The notes beneath the pieces were generated by a model. It was not told where the DNA came from and made no database searches. It worked only from the letters and a program-made list of their open reading frames with translations. From positions 15,625,375-15,689,374 of the forward strand of contig CAIIXF020000005.1 in assembly GCA_903813345.2 (NCBI GenBank): a stretch of DNA of 64,000 nt. The letters are read 5' to 3'. The position numbers and the translations under genes are program-made. This document shows, in pieces, positions 12,201 through 24,200 of this stretch (positions are counted from its first letter, which is position 1; every line of letters starts with the position of its first letter). Origin of the DNA: Owenia fusiformis (lineage: Eukaryota > Annelida > Polychaeta > Sabellida > Oweniidae).

Positions 12201-15200
12201 CTTCAACTACAACATATATGCAATTTGGGGATTTTTAGAAAATAGACATGACAATGCATGGTATGAGCCCAGAATATTCTGAAACAATTTGTCAAGAGTT
12301 ATCATCTAAGGATATTGCAAGATCTGATTCTGCCTTTTCTGCTAGTTTATCTTCTGTTCAAATTTCATGTTTCAATATTTTGTTATTAGGAACTTTGAAG
12401 GAGTTGGGAAGTGATTTGTTTGGCCTAAAGTTGGATATCACTGTGGAAGATCGTGAAGAACTTCAGATTGATGCCAACACTATTCAGCAACATGTCACTT
12501 TCAAAGTAATGGGAGCATTAGATAAGAAAACTGTTGCCAAGGCAAAGAAGGTAGACTTCGAACCATACTTTCCAGAGGACTACATAACCTCTTCTAAAAG
12601 TATTTGTACTGCTCTACCATACCATGTTATCTTTGACAAAGATTTAGAAGTACGACAGACGGGGGAGTACTTGCAGCGATTGTGTCCAAAGCTTTCAGAG
12701 ACTGGAACAAATCTAGCTGATATATTTGAACTTCACCATCCAGTTATGGCCCTCACATATCCTAACTTGTTGTTCTTCATCAATGCATCGTATGTTCTAA
12801 CTATTAGAAATGAATTTGTCGTCAAGCACAAAAGATCAGAAATAGCACATCATAATATGGAAGGTACCAAAGATTTACTAACTCAATGTAGCATGGTTAA
12901 GGTGATTGTTTAACCTGAGGCATAAAGCTTTACGATAAGTTTGTATATTTTTGATCCCCATTTTAGGGAATGGGAGAGTAAGGATTAACAGACAGAATTA
13001 TCTCCAAAACTAAAGAACATGATTTTAACTTTTCCACACTTTAATGATTAAGGTCACTGACTTTTTTATTATGTTGCTAATTTCAATGTATATACCAAAT
13101 ACCAAATGTGTATTCATTAAATTCATCAAAATAAATGCATCAATATAAAAAACTAATTTTTCAAATGTGTGACATTGCCGGTAAACAACTACCTTAATCA
13201 TATTTTTGCCTACAAATCAGTTTCTTTCACCATAATAATATTCAGATGTCATTTCTTGTATGTCAGCTTTCTACAAGCAATGAGGTTACTCATTAAAATT
13301 GTAAATGACCAAGTTATCTTTAAAAATTGAATAATAAATTATTTCACAAAATCTGTTAGATCTGCAAGATCACATAACTAATTGAAGTAAATCAAAAATA
13401 TGTTTTTATATGCAGTTATTTTTTAGGTCAAATGGTATATTTAGACAATGGTCACATTGCCTTCATTTGTTCTCCACAACTGAACTCCCTTGAAGAGATG
13501 ATGTCAATGAATGTCTTCTTGGCCGACATTCCAATGTTTGATGTCACCAGGAAACTTGTGTTGCTCAGTCAACAGCGTAATGCTGAAATTGAAATCAGGT
13601 GAGCGAAACGTTTTATCCTAATTTGAAAAATGGGTGTATTGGTGCCTCTGGATGTGTTACAGTATCTTTCACCTTACTTAATAGTGCACCCTGTACATAT
13701 AAAAGCTTTCTTCCCGAATGTGCACATGATTCATTTTTGTTAGAAACAGAGGCCTTATTCACAAAGCATCGCAATTTGAATGCGATTGCTATTATATGCG
13801 ATTGCGACATCGCAATTTTGGCGCTGTATTCACAATGACGTGATATCGCAATCGCGTAGCAATAGCAATCGCATTAGGATAGCAATGTGTTAATTAGCAC
13901 TGCAAGGAGGATTGGCTCCCAGAATCGAAATCGATATTTTCCAACAATGAAAACGCCGAGATGTCGTTATTTTCTGAAATTATAACAGATTATAAATTCA
14001 AAATAAACAGTTCAAAAGATTCGAACCAATATCTCAATCATTTCCTGTGAGTTTTGGAATTTTTCGTTAGGAAATAAGACCAAAATTTACGATTCAAATG
14101 TTGAAGTGAACAAAATGGCGGCTGTTGGAATTCAAATTTTGTAGCACGACATGCCCATATATGGGACAGAATATCGATGTTGCACTCTGGGAGCCAATCC
14201 TCCTTGTTAGCACTGTAAATGTTGTAACTCAAAATTCAAACATTGTACACTTTCTTTGATTCAAAAATTACCGCCGATCTCACATATGGGCCACATATAG
14301 AAGAACTATTACTCACCTTCCTTATAAGGCATAATTTCCGGTCAATACCATAAATGGAATCATTTCCGATTATGATTCATTCTTGTATCAATTCTACTTT
14401 CATACGTAAATTACGTCACGCGGCCCCTAGCTAAGAATAGCATCGCTTATGGGTATATAAATGGCAGTTTAGACTTGATTCGGGGAGAACTGGGAACGGA
14501 TCGAAAGCGCGGAACCAACGGGGAACTCGAAACAAACTCGGAACTGGGAACGGAGTTAAAATGGGGAATCTTGAAGGGATCTGTGAATGGATTGGAAACA
14601 TGGAAAGAGGGAGAAAGGGGAAACAAATTTGATACGGGTAATTTGCGCGGCTTCGGAATAAGGCAAATGAGGGACGAAGTATTTTCAATTAATATTTATT
14701 ATTCATTATTTGTATGAGAAGTTCTTTTATTTAACAAGCGCGGGTATATTATAGGAATTAAATCATTCATACAATTGGTAAAGCATTTGATCCATTAAGA
14801 TAAATGTACTTATTGCATTAATTAGAGAACTGTAAAGCTTGGAATAAAAATATTTGTTTTAATTATAATTAACAAGTCCGTTACAATTATTTGGGAATCA
14901 TGGAATACAAGTTAAAATGTTGGGGAACATAATGGTCTTGTAACAACCGTGGGCCATGCATCTGCCTTACAAGTGTAGTGTAGCCTTGGCATTACACAGT
15001 CCCAGACTGTTATCTTGTTCCAAAGTAGTATCACTTAAACAGTAACAATTGAATAATAAGACAATTACATATGGGGTTATAAGTCCTTACTTAGTCTGTC
15101 ATAAGTCTTAAAGTAAATCAGTAATAAATGTGTTAACTGTCTGACTACACGTCATAAATGGGACTAATGCTGTTTATATTAATAAACTGGGGGTTCTAGC

Positions 15201-18200
15201 CACTTCTAGCAATGGTATCCAGGGTGAATAGTGATTCTAGCCACTTCTAGCAACCGTTATCAAAGATGTATAATGGTTCTAGCCACTTCTAGCAATGGTA
15301 ATCTGAGATGTATAAGGGTTCTAGCCACTTCTAGCTATGGGTACCAAGGAAGTATAAGGGTTCTAGCCACTTCTAGCTATGGGTACCAAGGAAGTAAAAG
15401 GGTTCTAGCCACTTCTAGCTATGGGTACCAAGGATGTATGAGGGTTCCAGCCACTTCTAGCAATGGTAACCTGGGATGTTTAAGGGTTCTAGCCACTTCT
15501 AGCTATGGGTACCAAGGAAGTATAAGGGTTCTAGCCACTTCTAGCTATGGGTACCAAGGATGTATGAGGGTTCTAGCCACTTCTAGCTATGGTAACCTGG
15601 GATGTTTAAGGGTTCTAGCCACTTCTAGCTATGGGTACCAAGGATGTATAAGGGATCCAGCCACTTCTAGCCATGGTAACCTGGGATGTTTGAGGGTTCT
15701 AGCCACTTCTAGCTATGGGTACCAAGGAAGTATAAGGGTTCTAGACACTTCTAGCTATGGGTACCAAGGAAGTATAAGGGTTCTAGCCACTTCTAGCTAT
15801 GGGTACCAAGGAAGTATAAGGGTTCTAGCCACTTCTAGCTACGGGTACCAAGGAAGTATAAGGGTTCCAGCCACTTCTAGCTACAGGTACCAAGGATGTA
15901 TAAGGGTTCCAGCCACTTCTAGCTACGGGTACCAAGGAAGTATAAGGGTTCCAGCCACTTCTAGCTACAGGTACCAAGGATGTATAAGGGTTCCAGCCAC
16001 TTCTAGCCATGAGAACCAAGGATGTATATGGGTTCCAGCCACTTCTAGCTACGGGTACCAAGGAAGTATAAGGGTTCCAGCCACTTCTAGCTATGGGTAA
16101 CACGTGACCAGAATGGGGGGGGGGGCGTGTTACACTTGCAGTTGACATAGGGAACTGGAACTGGCTAGAAGTCACGTGTATCATGTCATGTCAATGGAAG
16201 TCAAATGTAAGTGGGAGGGGATAAACATATGTCACTAAACTCCCTAAAGATAAACAAAACAACAAGTTTAAAATTATCTAATCTATTTCAAGAATTATAA
16301 AATAATCACATATAATTAGTACAAGTAAGTTTATATAAGTTACATACACAATTGAAATACACCAAGACCAATCAAACACTTAAATCACAGTTAAGTGGCT
16401 GTAAAAGGCTAGAAGGAGAGCTTAGCTAATAGGAGCTAGATGATGACTCACTCAAGCTAGAACAGGCTGTTCCCATATCCAAAACAACAGATAGCCCCTA
16501 TCTTTCATTAAAAAGGTCGTATTTTACGTTCACTGGTAATTTCAGTATACTTCAAATAATTAAACCTTGCTACTTACGTTGATAACATTGATAGTTTGAT
16601 GAGAAATCGAGACGAAATTACATGAAAACACATGGAAATCACTCCAAAAGTTCACATCTCAATTACTGGTCAATTACTGAAACAATTCCATTCAAAGTCA
16701 CAGAACAATTAAAATATATCATTATAATTACCTTGAACCACAATGCACCACGATTCACCAACGCAAACTGCTATAAATCCAAGAAAATGAGGAGAAAACA
16801 CAAACTGGTCCACCATGATTGAGAAAATTCCAAAAGACAAGTAGTGCATAAAATCCCTACGCCAAATCACATGACAAGATGAATCACAGTTCAAAATAAG
16901 ACAAACTAAAGTTATGTACATATATATAAACATGCAAACAATAGAATAGACATACTAAATAACATACATAAGTCAAAGTAATCACAATAAGGCAAGATGA
17001 TCAATGGACCTATATCCTGTAAGCAGAATTGTATAGAGTGAACAGGCCAAACGTTGCACAAGCGTATGAGTCATAGTGACCTTTACTAAAGTTAACAGAC
17101 AATTCACAAGGCGATACCCAGTCACTATAGGCTTAGAAAGCAAAGTACAGATGCACTCTGCATCAACTGTAAACAAAACTAGCATTGGCGCTATGTAAGC
17201 GCTGACCACAGAATACAAGTACAAGTACAGGACATATATAATACAGTAAAACTCCATACTGGTGAACAGTGAAATTATTAGTTAATGCAGTTGAAACAGT
17301 GCAAATAAGAGGATCAGTAACGGCACATCAGACCAGATAATAACAATTGAAAAGAGTAGACAGGCTGATGGGTCGTTACACTGCCCCCTTCTTTAAAATA
17401 AGTTCGTCCCGAACTTTTACACACAAGTTACAAATCAAATCACAATCAATAATACACAAAAGTATTTCAATCAAAGATGACACATGATCCAAAAGTGACA
17501 TGATAATACAGTAGTTTACAAGGTTATACACTTACAACTTGCATCACCTGAAAAACATGTCATAACAATATCCATTTGGTTCAAACATTTTTATAAATAT
17601 CAAGAGCTCAAATTGCACATGTATTTTGTAGTTATAGTAATTAAGATAGTGTTCTTCTTAGAATTCTAATGAATGTTTAGTTGGAACTAGTCGTATCCAG
17701 AACACTGCATAATCAAAAGTTATTGTAAGTGTTGACACAGTAATGTGTCTAGATATTCCTGCATCATATTGCTTCTCTGTATAACAGGGATAGTCATAAG
17801 TTTATATATAGCACGTCAGATACACAACGAAGATCAGATATGCTGTACAATCCTCCAATAATCCTATGTGTATGGCAACAGAATGCTCACATCAATGTCT
17901 CTATGTTAGCTTGTGGTCGACATCTCTAAACCTGGAAGAGAAACTCCACTCTCGTATCACTGCAATGCAGATATTCCAATCTACAATAGCCACAACTTCC
18001 TCTCATTGCCAGCCACCTAATAAGTCTCCACTTGTAGGAGACACGCTACATAGACGTTCATATCTATAATAACTCATAGGATCTTCAACCATGGTAACTA
18101 CACACATATGCAATGTCCGCCTACTTTAAGACTGTGGGACAAGACAAAATAGGCTACAGCTGGGTGACATTGCTGAAAGTTAGGCATTTAGGGACCATTG

Positions 18201-21200
18201 AGGGATGGAGATAACATTTCACAGTTGGTGCACTGTTTGACTGACAGTTTTCAGCACCATCACAATTATATACACTATATACAAGGGAACTCTGCCTCGA
18301 ACATTACGTTCACAATTACTCCAATTGTGTAACGGTTGAGCCTAGGTCATCTACTAGGGCAACAAGGTAACGGTTTGGGTAGACAGTCTTTTCTCATTAC
18401 TTCAGTTAGTAATCAATAATGGAAAGGATAAATCAATGAGGCACCAGAGACTGTACATTATCCTGACGCCATCATTATCAGAGATGTAAACTTGGGGTTC
18501 ATTTAGCAACTCTTCGGATCTATGGGAACCATCTTCCCGTGTGGAGGTATCAACATCACTAAAGGGGGGAACGCTAAGGGAAGCTTTATTCAATGTGTCA
18601 ATATTGATCAATATTTACATGCTATTGGCAATCAGAGACAGTAGGGACAACAGGTAGCACAGGCCACTCAAACCATCTAGCTATAATTAGGGTTCCACTC
18701 TTAAGAAACACAACAACCCCGCGGCTTCTCAGGAAATATAAGTCGCCAAGGATACAGGTACACACACAGCAAATGACATTTACTCTCGTAGTAAATGCCA
18801 CATACATATGTGGTAAATGTCAGCCACATCAGATGGTACATGGATTGTTGACTGATAACACTCCACATAGGGGACTTGTGACAATCAGCCCTCCTTGGAA
18901 CAAAAGCTGATTGACGCCAGCAAAAGCTATGGCCAGACATGCTCACTTCTGCTGACAGTCCACTATCAACATTTTGGTAACTAATCTTGGCAATACCACT
19001 TGCCAAGATCGAGGCAGCAGCTCAAATATCTATCAGACCGTATAAATAACAGATCCCAAATCAGTTCAATGAAAGGGACCACCATTGACACATAAGATGG
19101 TTGTATGCATGGTGACCTACTTCTACAAAGTTGCATAGGTTTGCCTGTTGGACTTGATCAGACCAATTAGGTCATCCTTCGGACATTCAATTATCGCTAC
19201 TCCCATTATCAGTCATATAATGACTATTTCCCAATAGACAACTTTCCTAGTCACCTATACGATATGGGACAGGTGCACACAAATATGTTGGGACTGGTTA
19301 GAAGTATGATCACTGGGCAGGGGCTTCCTGGACCACCCTACCCAAGTCAATGGCTCTATACTAGTCGGACAGGTTTTGCTGGGGTCTTTTGTTGGAGTAG
19401 GCAAAAGAAAAAGTATACCAGACGTTCTGATATGGCTATGGAGATCTCCAGTTGTAGGGAGATATAGTACAACGTTTCCTCATCAACCAGGAAAGCACAA
19501 GAGGATCGTACCATCACACACATTTCGGGCAAGTGGAATGTAAGGGGGAGGGGCATATTTGGGTCACTGTATGGGTACGTCTACCCAAGCTATCTCTCGA
19601 TTATAATCATGCCCAGCACGACCATCATCGAAAGAAACTCACTAACAGGACGAGAACAGGGTACAGGGGACATCCACACCAACACATGCATAATGTATGT
19701 GCTTTCAAGACATGACACTGCTAGATATTCCAGTGGGTCATGATAAGACAGGGTTTTAGAACTGGGATCTACAATTTTGGCTTGGGAAGATTTGATATGT
19801 TTGTATGTTAGGTCCCACCTACATACCAAACCAGAGGGTCTGTGGTAAAGATACGTACCACTTCACACTTTGAAGTAGAACAACGGGCTACTTCACCAAC
19901 CTAAAACGATACAGTCCTGTGGAATGCTACAAAGACCGGGTCTTTGGAACTCTCAAAACGGCAATCCACACGTACCAGTGTGAAAAACAAGATTAAACTA
20001 GCAACAAACAACACATTGACACCATAAAAACAATTGAAAACAATACTACATTGAAATATTTCCTTAAAATACAAAGTGGGTCTAATTATTAGGTAATAAT
20101 TAAATCCCGACGCTGCCACCAGTGTAACAACCGTGGGCCATGCATCTGCCTTACAAGTGTAGTGTAGCCTTGGCATTACACAGTCCCAGACTGTTATCTT
20201 GTTCCAAAGTAGTATCACTTAAACAGTAACAATTGAATAATAAGACAATTACATATGGGGTTATAAGTCCTTACTTAGTCTGTCATAAGTCTTAAAGTAA
20301 ATCAGTAATAAATGTGTTAACTGTCTGACTACACGTCATAAATGGGACTAATGCTGTTTATATTAATAAACTGGGGGTTCTAGCCACTTCTAGCAATGGT
20401 ATCCAGGGTGAATAGTGATTCTAGCCACTTCTAGCAACCGTTATCAAAGATGTATAATGGTTCTAGCCACTTCTAGCAATGGTAATCTGAGATGTATAAG
20501 GGTTCTAGCCACTTCTAGCTATGGGTACCAAGGAAGTATAAGGGTTCTAGCCACTTCTAGCTATGGGTACCAAGGAAGTAAAAGGGTTCTAGCCACTTCT
20601 AGCTATGGGTACCAAGGATGTATGAGGGTTCCAGCCACTTCTAGCAATGGTAACCTGGGATGTTTAAGGGTTCTAGCCACTTCTAGCTATGGGTACCAAG
20701 GAAGTATAAGGGTTCTAGCCACTTCTAGCTATGGGTACCAAGGATGTATGAGGGTTCTAGCCACTTCTAGCTATGGTAACCTGGGATGTTTAAGGGTTCT
20801 AGCCACTTCTAGCTATGGGTACCAAGGATGTATAAGGGATCCAGCCACTTCTAGCCATGGTAACCTGGGATGTTTGAGGGTTCTAGCCACTTCTAGCTAT
20901 GGGTACCAAGGAAGTATAAGGGTTCTAGACACTTCTAGCTATGGGTACCAAGGAAGTATAAGGGTTCTAGCCACTTCTAGCTATGGGTACCAAGGAAGTA
21001 TAAGGGTTCTAGCCACTTCTAGCTACGGGTACCAAGGAAGTATAAGGGTTCCAGCCACTTCTAGCTACAGGTACCAAGGATGTATAAGGGTTCCAGCCAC
21101 TTCTAGCTACGGGTACCAAGGAAGTATAAGGGTTCCAGCCACTTCTAGCTACAGGTACCAAGGATGTATAAGGGTTCCAGCCACTTCTAGCCATGAGAAC

Positions 21201-24200
21201 CAAGGATGTATATGGGTTCCAGCCACTTCTAGCTACGGGTACCAAGGAAGTATAAGGGTTCCAGCCACTTCTAGCTATGGGTAACACGTGACCAGAATGG
21301 GGGGGGGGGGCGTGTTACACTTGCAGTTGACATAGGGAACTGGAACTGGCTAGAAGTCACGTGTATCATGTCATGTCAATGGAAGTCAAATGTAAGTGGG
21401 AGGGGATAAACATATGTCACTAAACTCCCTAAAGATAAACAAAACAACAAGTTTAAAATTATCTAATCTATTTCAAGAATTATAAAATAATCACATATAA
21501 TTAGTACAAGTAAGTTTATATAAGTTACATACACAATTGAAATACACCAAGACCAATCAAACACTTAAATCACAGTTAAGTGGCTGTAAAAGGCTAGAAG
21601 GAGAGCTTAGCTAATAGGAGCTAGATGATGACTCACTCAAGCTAGAACAGGCTGTTCCCATATCCAAAACAACAGATAGCCCCTATCTTTCATTAAAAAG
21701 GTCGTATTTTACGTTCACTGGTAATTTCAGTATACTTCAAATAATTAAACCTTGCTACTTACGTTGATAACATTGATAGTTTGATGAGAAATCGAGACGA
21801 AATTACATGAAAACACATGGAAATCACTCCAAAAGTTCACATCTCAATTAAATGTTCAATTACTGAAACAATTCCATTCAAAGTCACAGAACAATTAAAA
21901 TATATCATTATAATTACCTTGAACCACAATGCACCACGATTCACCAACGCAAACTGCTATAAATCCAAGAAAATGAGGAGAAAACACAAACTGGTCCACC
22001 ATGATTGAGAAAATTCCAAAAGACAAGTAGTGCATAAAATCCCTACGCCAAATCACATGACAAGATGAATCACAGTTCAAAATAAGACAAACTAAAGTTA
22101 TGTACATATATATAAACATGCAAACAATAGAATAGACATACTAAATAACATACATAAGTCAAAGTAATCACAATAAGGCAAGATGATCAATGGACCTATA
22201 TCCTGTAAGCAGAATTGTATAGAGTGAACAGGCCAAACGTTGCACAAGCGTATGAGTCATAGTGACCTTTACTAAAGTTAACAGACAATTCACAAGGCGA
22301 TACCCAGTCACTATAGGCTTAGAAAGCAAAGTACAGATGCACTCTGCATCAACTGTAAACAAAACTAGCATTGGCGCTATGTAAGCGCTGACCACAGAAT
22401 ACAAGTACAAGTACAGGACATATATAATACAGTAAAACTCCATACTGGTGAACAGTGAAATTATTAGTTAATGCAGTTGAAACAGTGCAAATAAGAGGAT
22501 CAGTAACGGCACATCAGACCAGATAATAACAATTGAAAAGAGTAGACAGGCTGATGGGTCGTTACAGTCTGTTGTGAGTAACCGATTGCACCACGATCCC
22601 CGGGGCAAATATAAATTTCATTCAGGGTGGGGCTGAATCTAAGAAGAAAACCCCATACAACAATCTCTTTATCTATTAATGGAATTAAAGTTCATGTCCA
22701 TTCCCTCATAAAACGACGATACCTCTCGATCATCTCATGATCATCGTAAATATCCAATGGATGTGTTCTGTCGCGAAATAATCTTGGTCTTACGAGATGC
22801 TGTCTGCGGTTCACCGCTATCATCGCCATTTTGTTTTATGGTGTCTCAGACGACTGATAATGGCGGGAATTATAACATTGCGATTCATTGATAGCAATTT
22901 TAGATGAAATATAGAAAATATTCTTCCATTATTTAAGACGACTTTAGACCCTTAGTATCTCGTCAGAACACATGAAATGACGATTTTTTTTAAATCGTTT
23001 GTTGGTTAGTATACCGAAAAACGTTGTATTAAAATAGCAGATAATTCGAAGAACGCTAAACGCATTTAATTTAAACATAAAGCAACCCTTAATATTGCGA
23101 CTGTATTGCGGCTGGTAGAGGGTAGTCGCAATTATATGACGCTATTAATGCGATTGAATTGCTAAGTCGCAATCGCACTTTGATTGTGAATAAGAATTTT
23201 AGCGATTTTTGCGATGGCGATTGCGATGTCGCAATCGCATAGGATGCGACACATTGTGAATAAGGCCTCAGACTAGAACTCCACTAAATCCACATCTAAA
23301 CAAAATAGATTATGCATGGAATAAGTGAAACAATGAGAATTCACCTTTTAGACAATACAGTTTTACAGTAACACTTATAATATCCAGCGCTCTCGCCAGG
23401 CTTTTAGACTATGGCGCAGCACCACACTTTATTTAGCTCCCTCCACACTCTATTGGTAAATCATGACTGTTTCCACATGAATATCCAATAATAGCATGTA
23501 AAAAGGATAAAACATAACATAAATACAATTTATCACTATCATTATGATTGAACGGTTATTCTGAAGATGTTAGCACCACACCCTAAATATTTCCTGGTGA
23601 GAGCCCTGATATCCATATATTTATATTAATTCAGGGAGTTGGCTCAACCCTCCCCCCCCATAAACAAAAATTCTTTCAAAATCATGCAGTCTTTCATAAT
23701 TTTGAGCACTTCAAGTGATTTTAGGACAAGAGTGTCAAAGGAGTGGTATTGATATGGTGAACTAAATTCAACAATGCTTTTATCTTAAACCAATTATTGA
23801 AAATATTCTGTAAAAAAACACGGTCCTTGTAATGTTGACTGATTGACAACAATTTAATGCGAAAATTATATATATTTTATATAACTGTTTTTGTTGAAGT
23901 TTTTTTGTTTTTATAGTGCAATATACAGGGTGGGCCAAAAAAAACCAATACCCAACTTTAAATCAGACTGAAAATAGCTATGTTCAATATGATACATTGA
24001 TTTATATATCATTTTAAAGGTAATCCATTTTCGAACAATTTGGTATATAACACTTTGTCATGAAATCAATATTAAAGTTTTATTATGCTTATTTGCGAGG
24101 CCGGGTCAGTATTTAAGGTATCCAGATTTTAGGGAGAAAATAGTAAATCTGTGGAATAATGTTAATTTTTTATTTATAGAATATCATTTTGTTAGGTGAA

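Larger units (their letters stand above)
17381..20122 (-). other. Interior of the LTR element, no coding capacity seen
   Basis: 2,742 bp between the LTRs. Only short frames up to about 100 codons are present and none shows a zinc knuckle, aspartic protease, YxDD or integrase motif. It likely serves as packaging and priming sequence only. Confidence 0.75.
14939..22566 (-). mobile_element. Non-autonomous LTR retrotransposon (7.6 kb), recent insertion
   Basis: Two LTRs of about 2.44 kb (14939-17380 and 20123-22566), nearly identical, begin TGTAACAACC and end GGGTCGTTACA on the plus strand. A 4-bp target duplication GTCT lies at 14935-14938 and 22567-22570. On the minus strand the primer-binding site CTGGTGGCAGCGTCGGGAT abuts the right LTR and a purine tract AAAGAAGGGGGCAG abuts the left LTR, so the element reads right to left. 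The 2.74-kb interior has no gag, protease, RT or integrase frame. It must rely on a partner element (LARD-like). The near-identity of the LTRs implies a young insertion. Confidence 0.88.
13750..23268. mobile_element. PIF/Harbinger-like DNA transposon, host of nested insertions
   Basis: Perfect 15-bp terminal inverted repeats, AGGCCTTATTCACAA and TTGTGAATAAGGCCT, are followed on both sides by imperfect GCGATTGCGAC-type subterminal repeats. The 3-bp direct repeat CAG flanks the element (13747-13749 and 23269-23271); a 3-bp duplication is the Harbinger hallmark. Removing the nested MITE (304 bp) and LTR element (7,628 bp plus a 4-bp duplication) leaves about 1.6 kb, so most of the transposase is gone. 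A short N-terminal transposase-like frame remains at 22829-22692. Confidence 0.7.

Noticed and set aside
14475-14717. 80-codon frame with a TATA-like box at 14453
   Set aside because: Purine-rich degenerate repeat (GGGAAC-type units) inside the Harbinger-like element; also open on the other strand. TATATAAA noted but no gene follows.
15231-16100. 289-codon plus-strand open frame (and the identical one at 20415-21284) as a protein gene
   Set aside because: It is a 42-bp tandem repeat with a multiple-of-three unit lying in an LTR, antisense to the element. Open on both strands, with no start context or family.
15190-16100. CRISPR array
   Set aside because: Units are contiguous 42-bp repeats without unique spacers, in an animal genome, inside a retrotransposon LTR.
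17381-20122. gag-pol genes in the LTR element
   Set aside because: No frame longer than about 100 codons and none with retroviral-type motifs.
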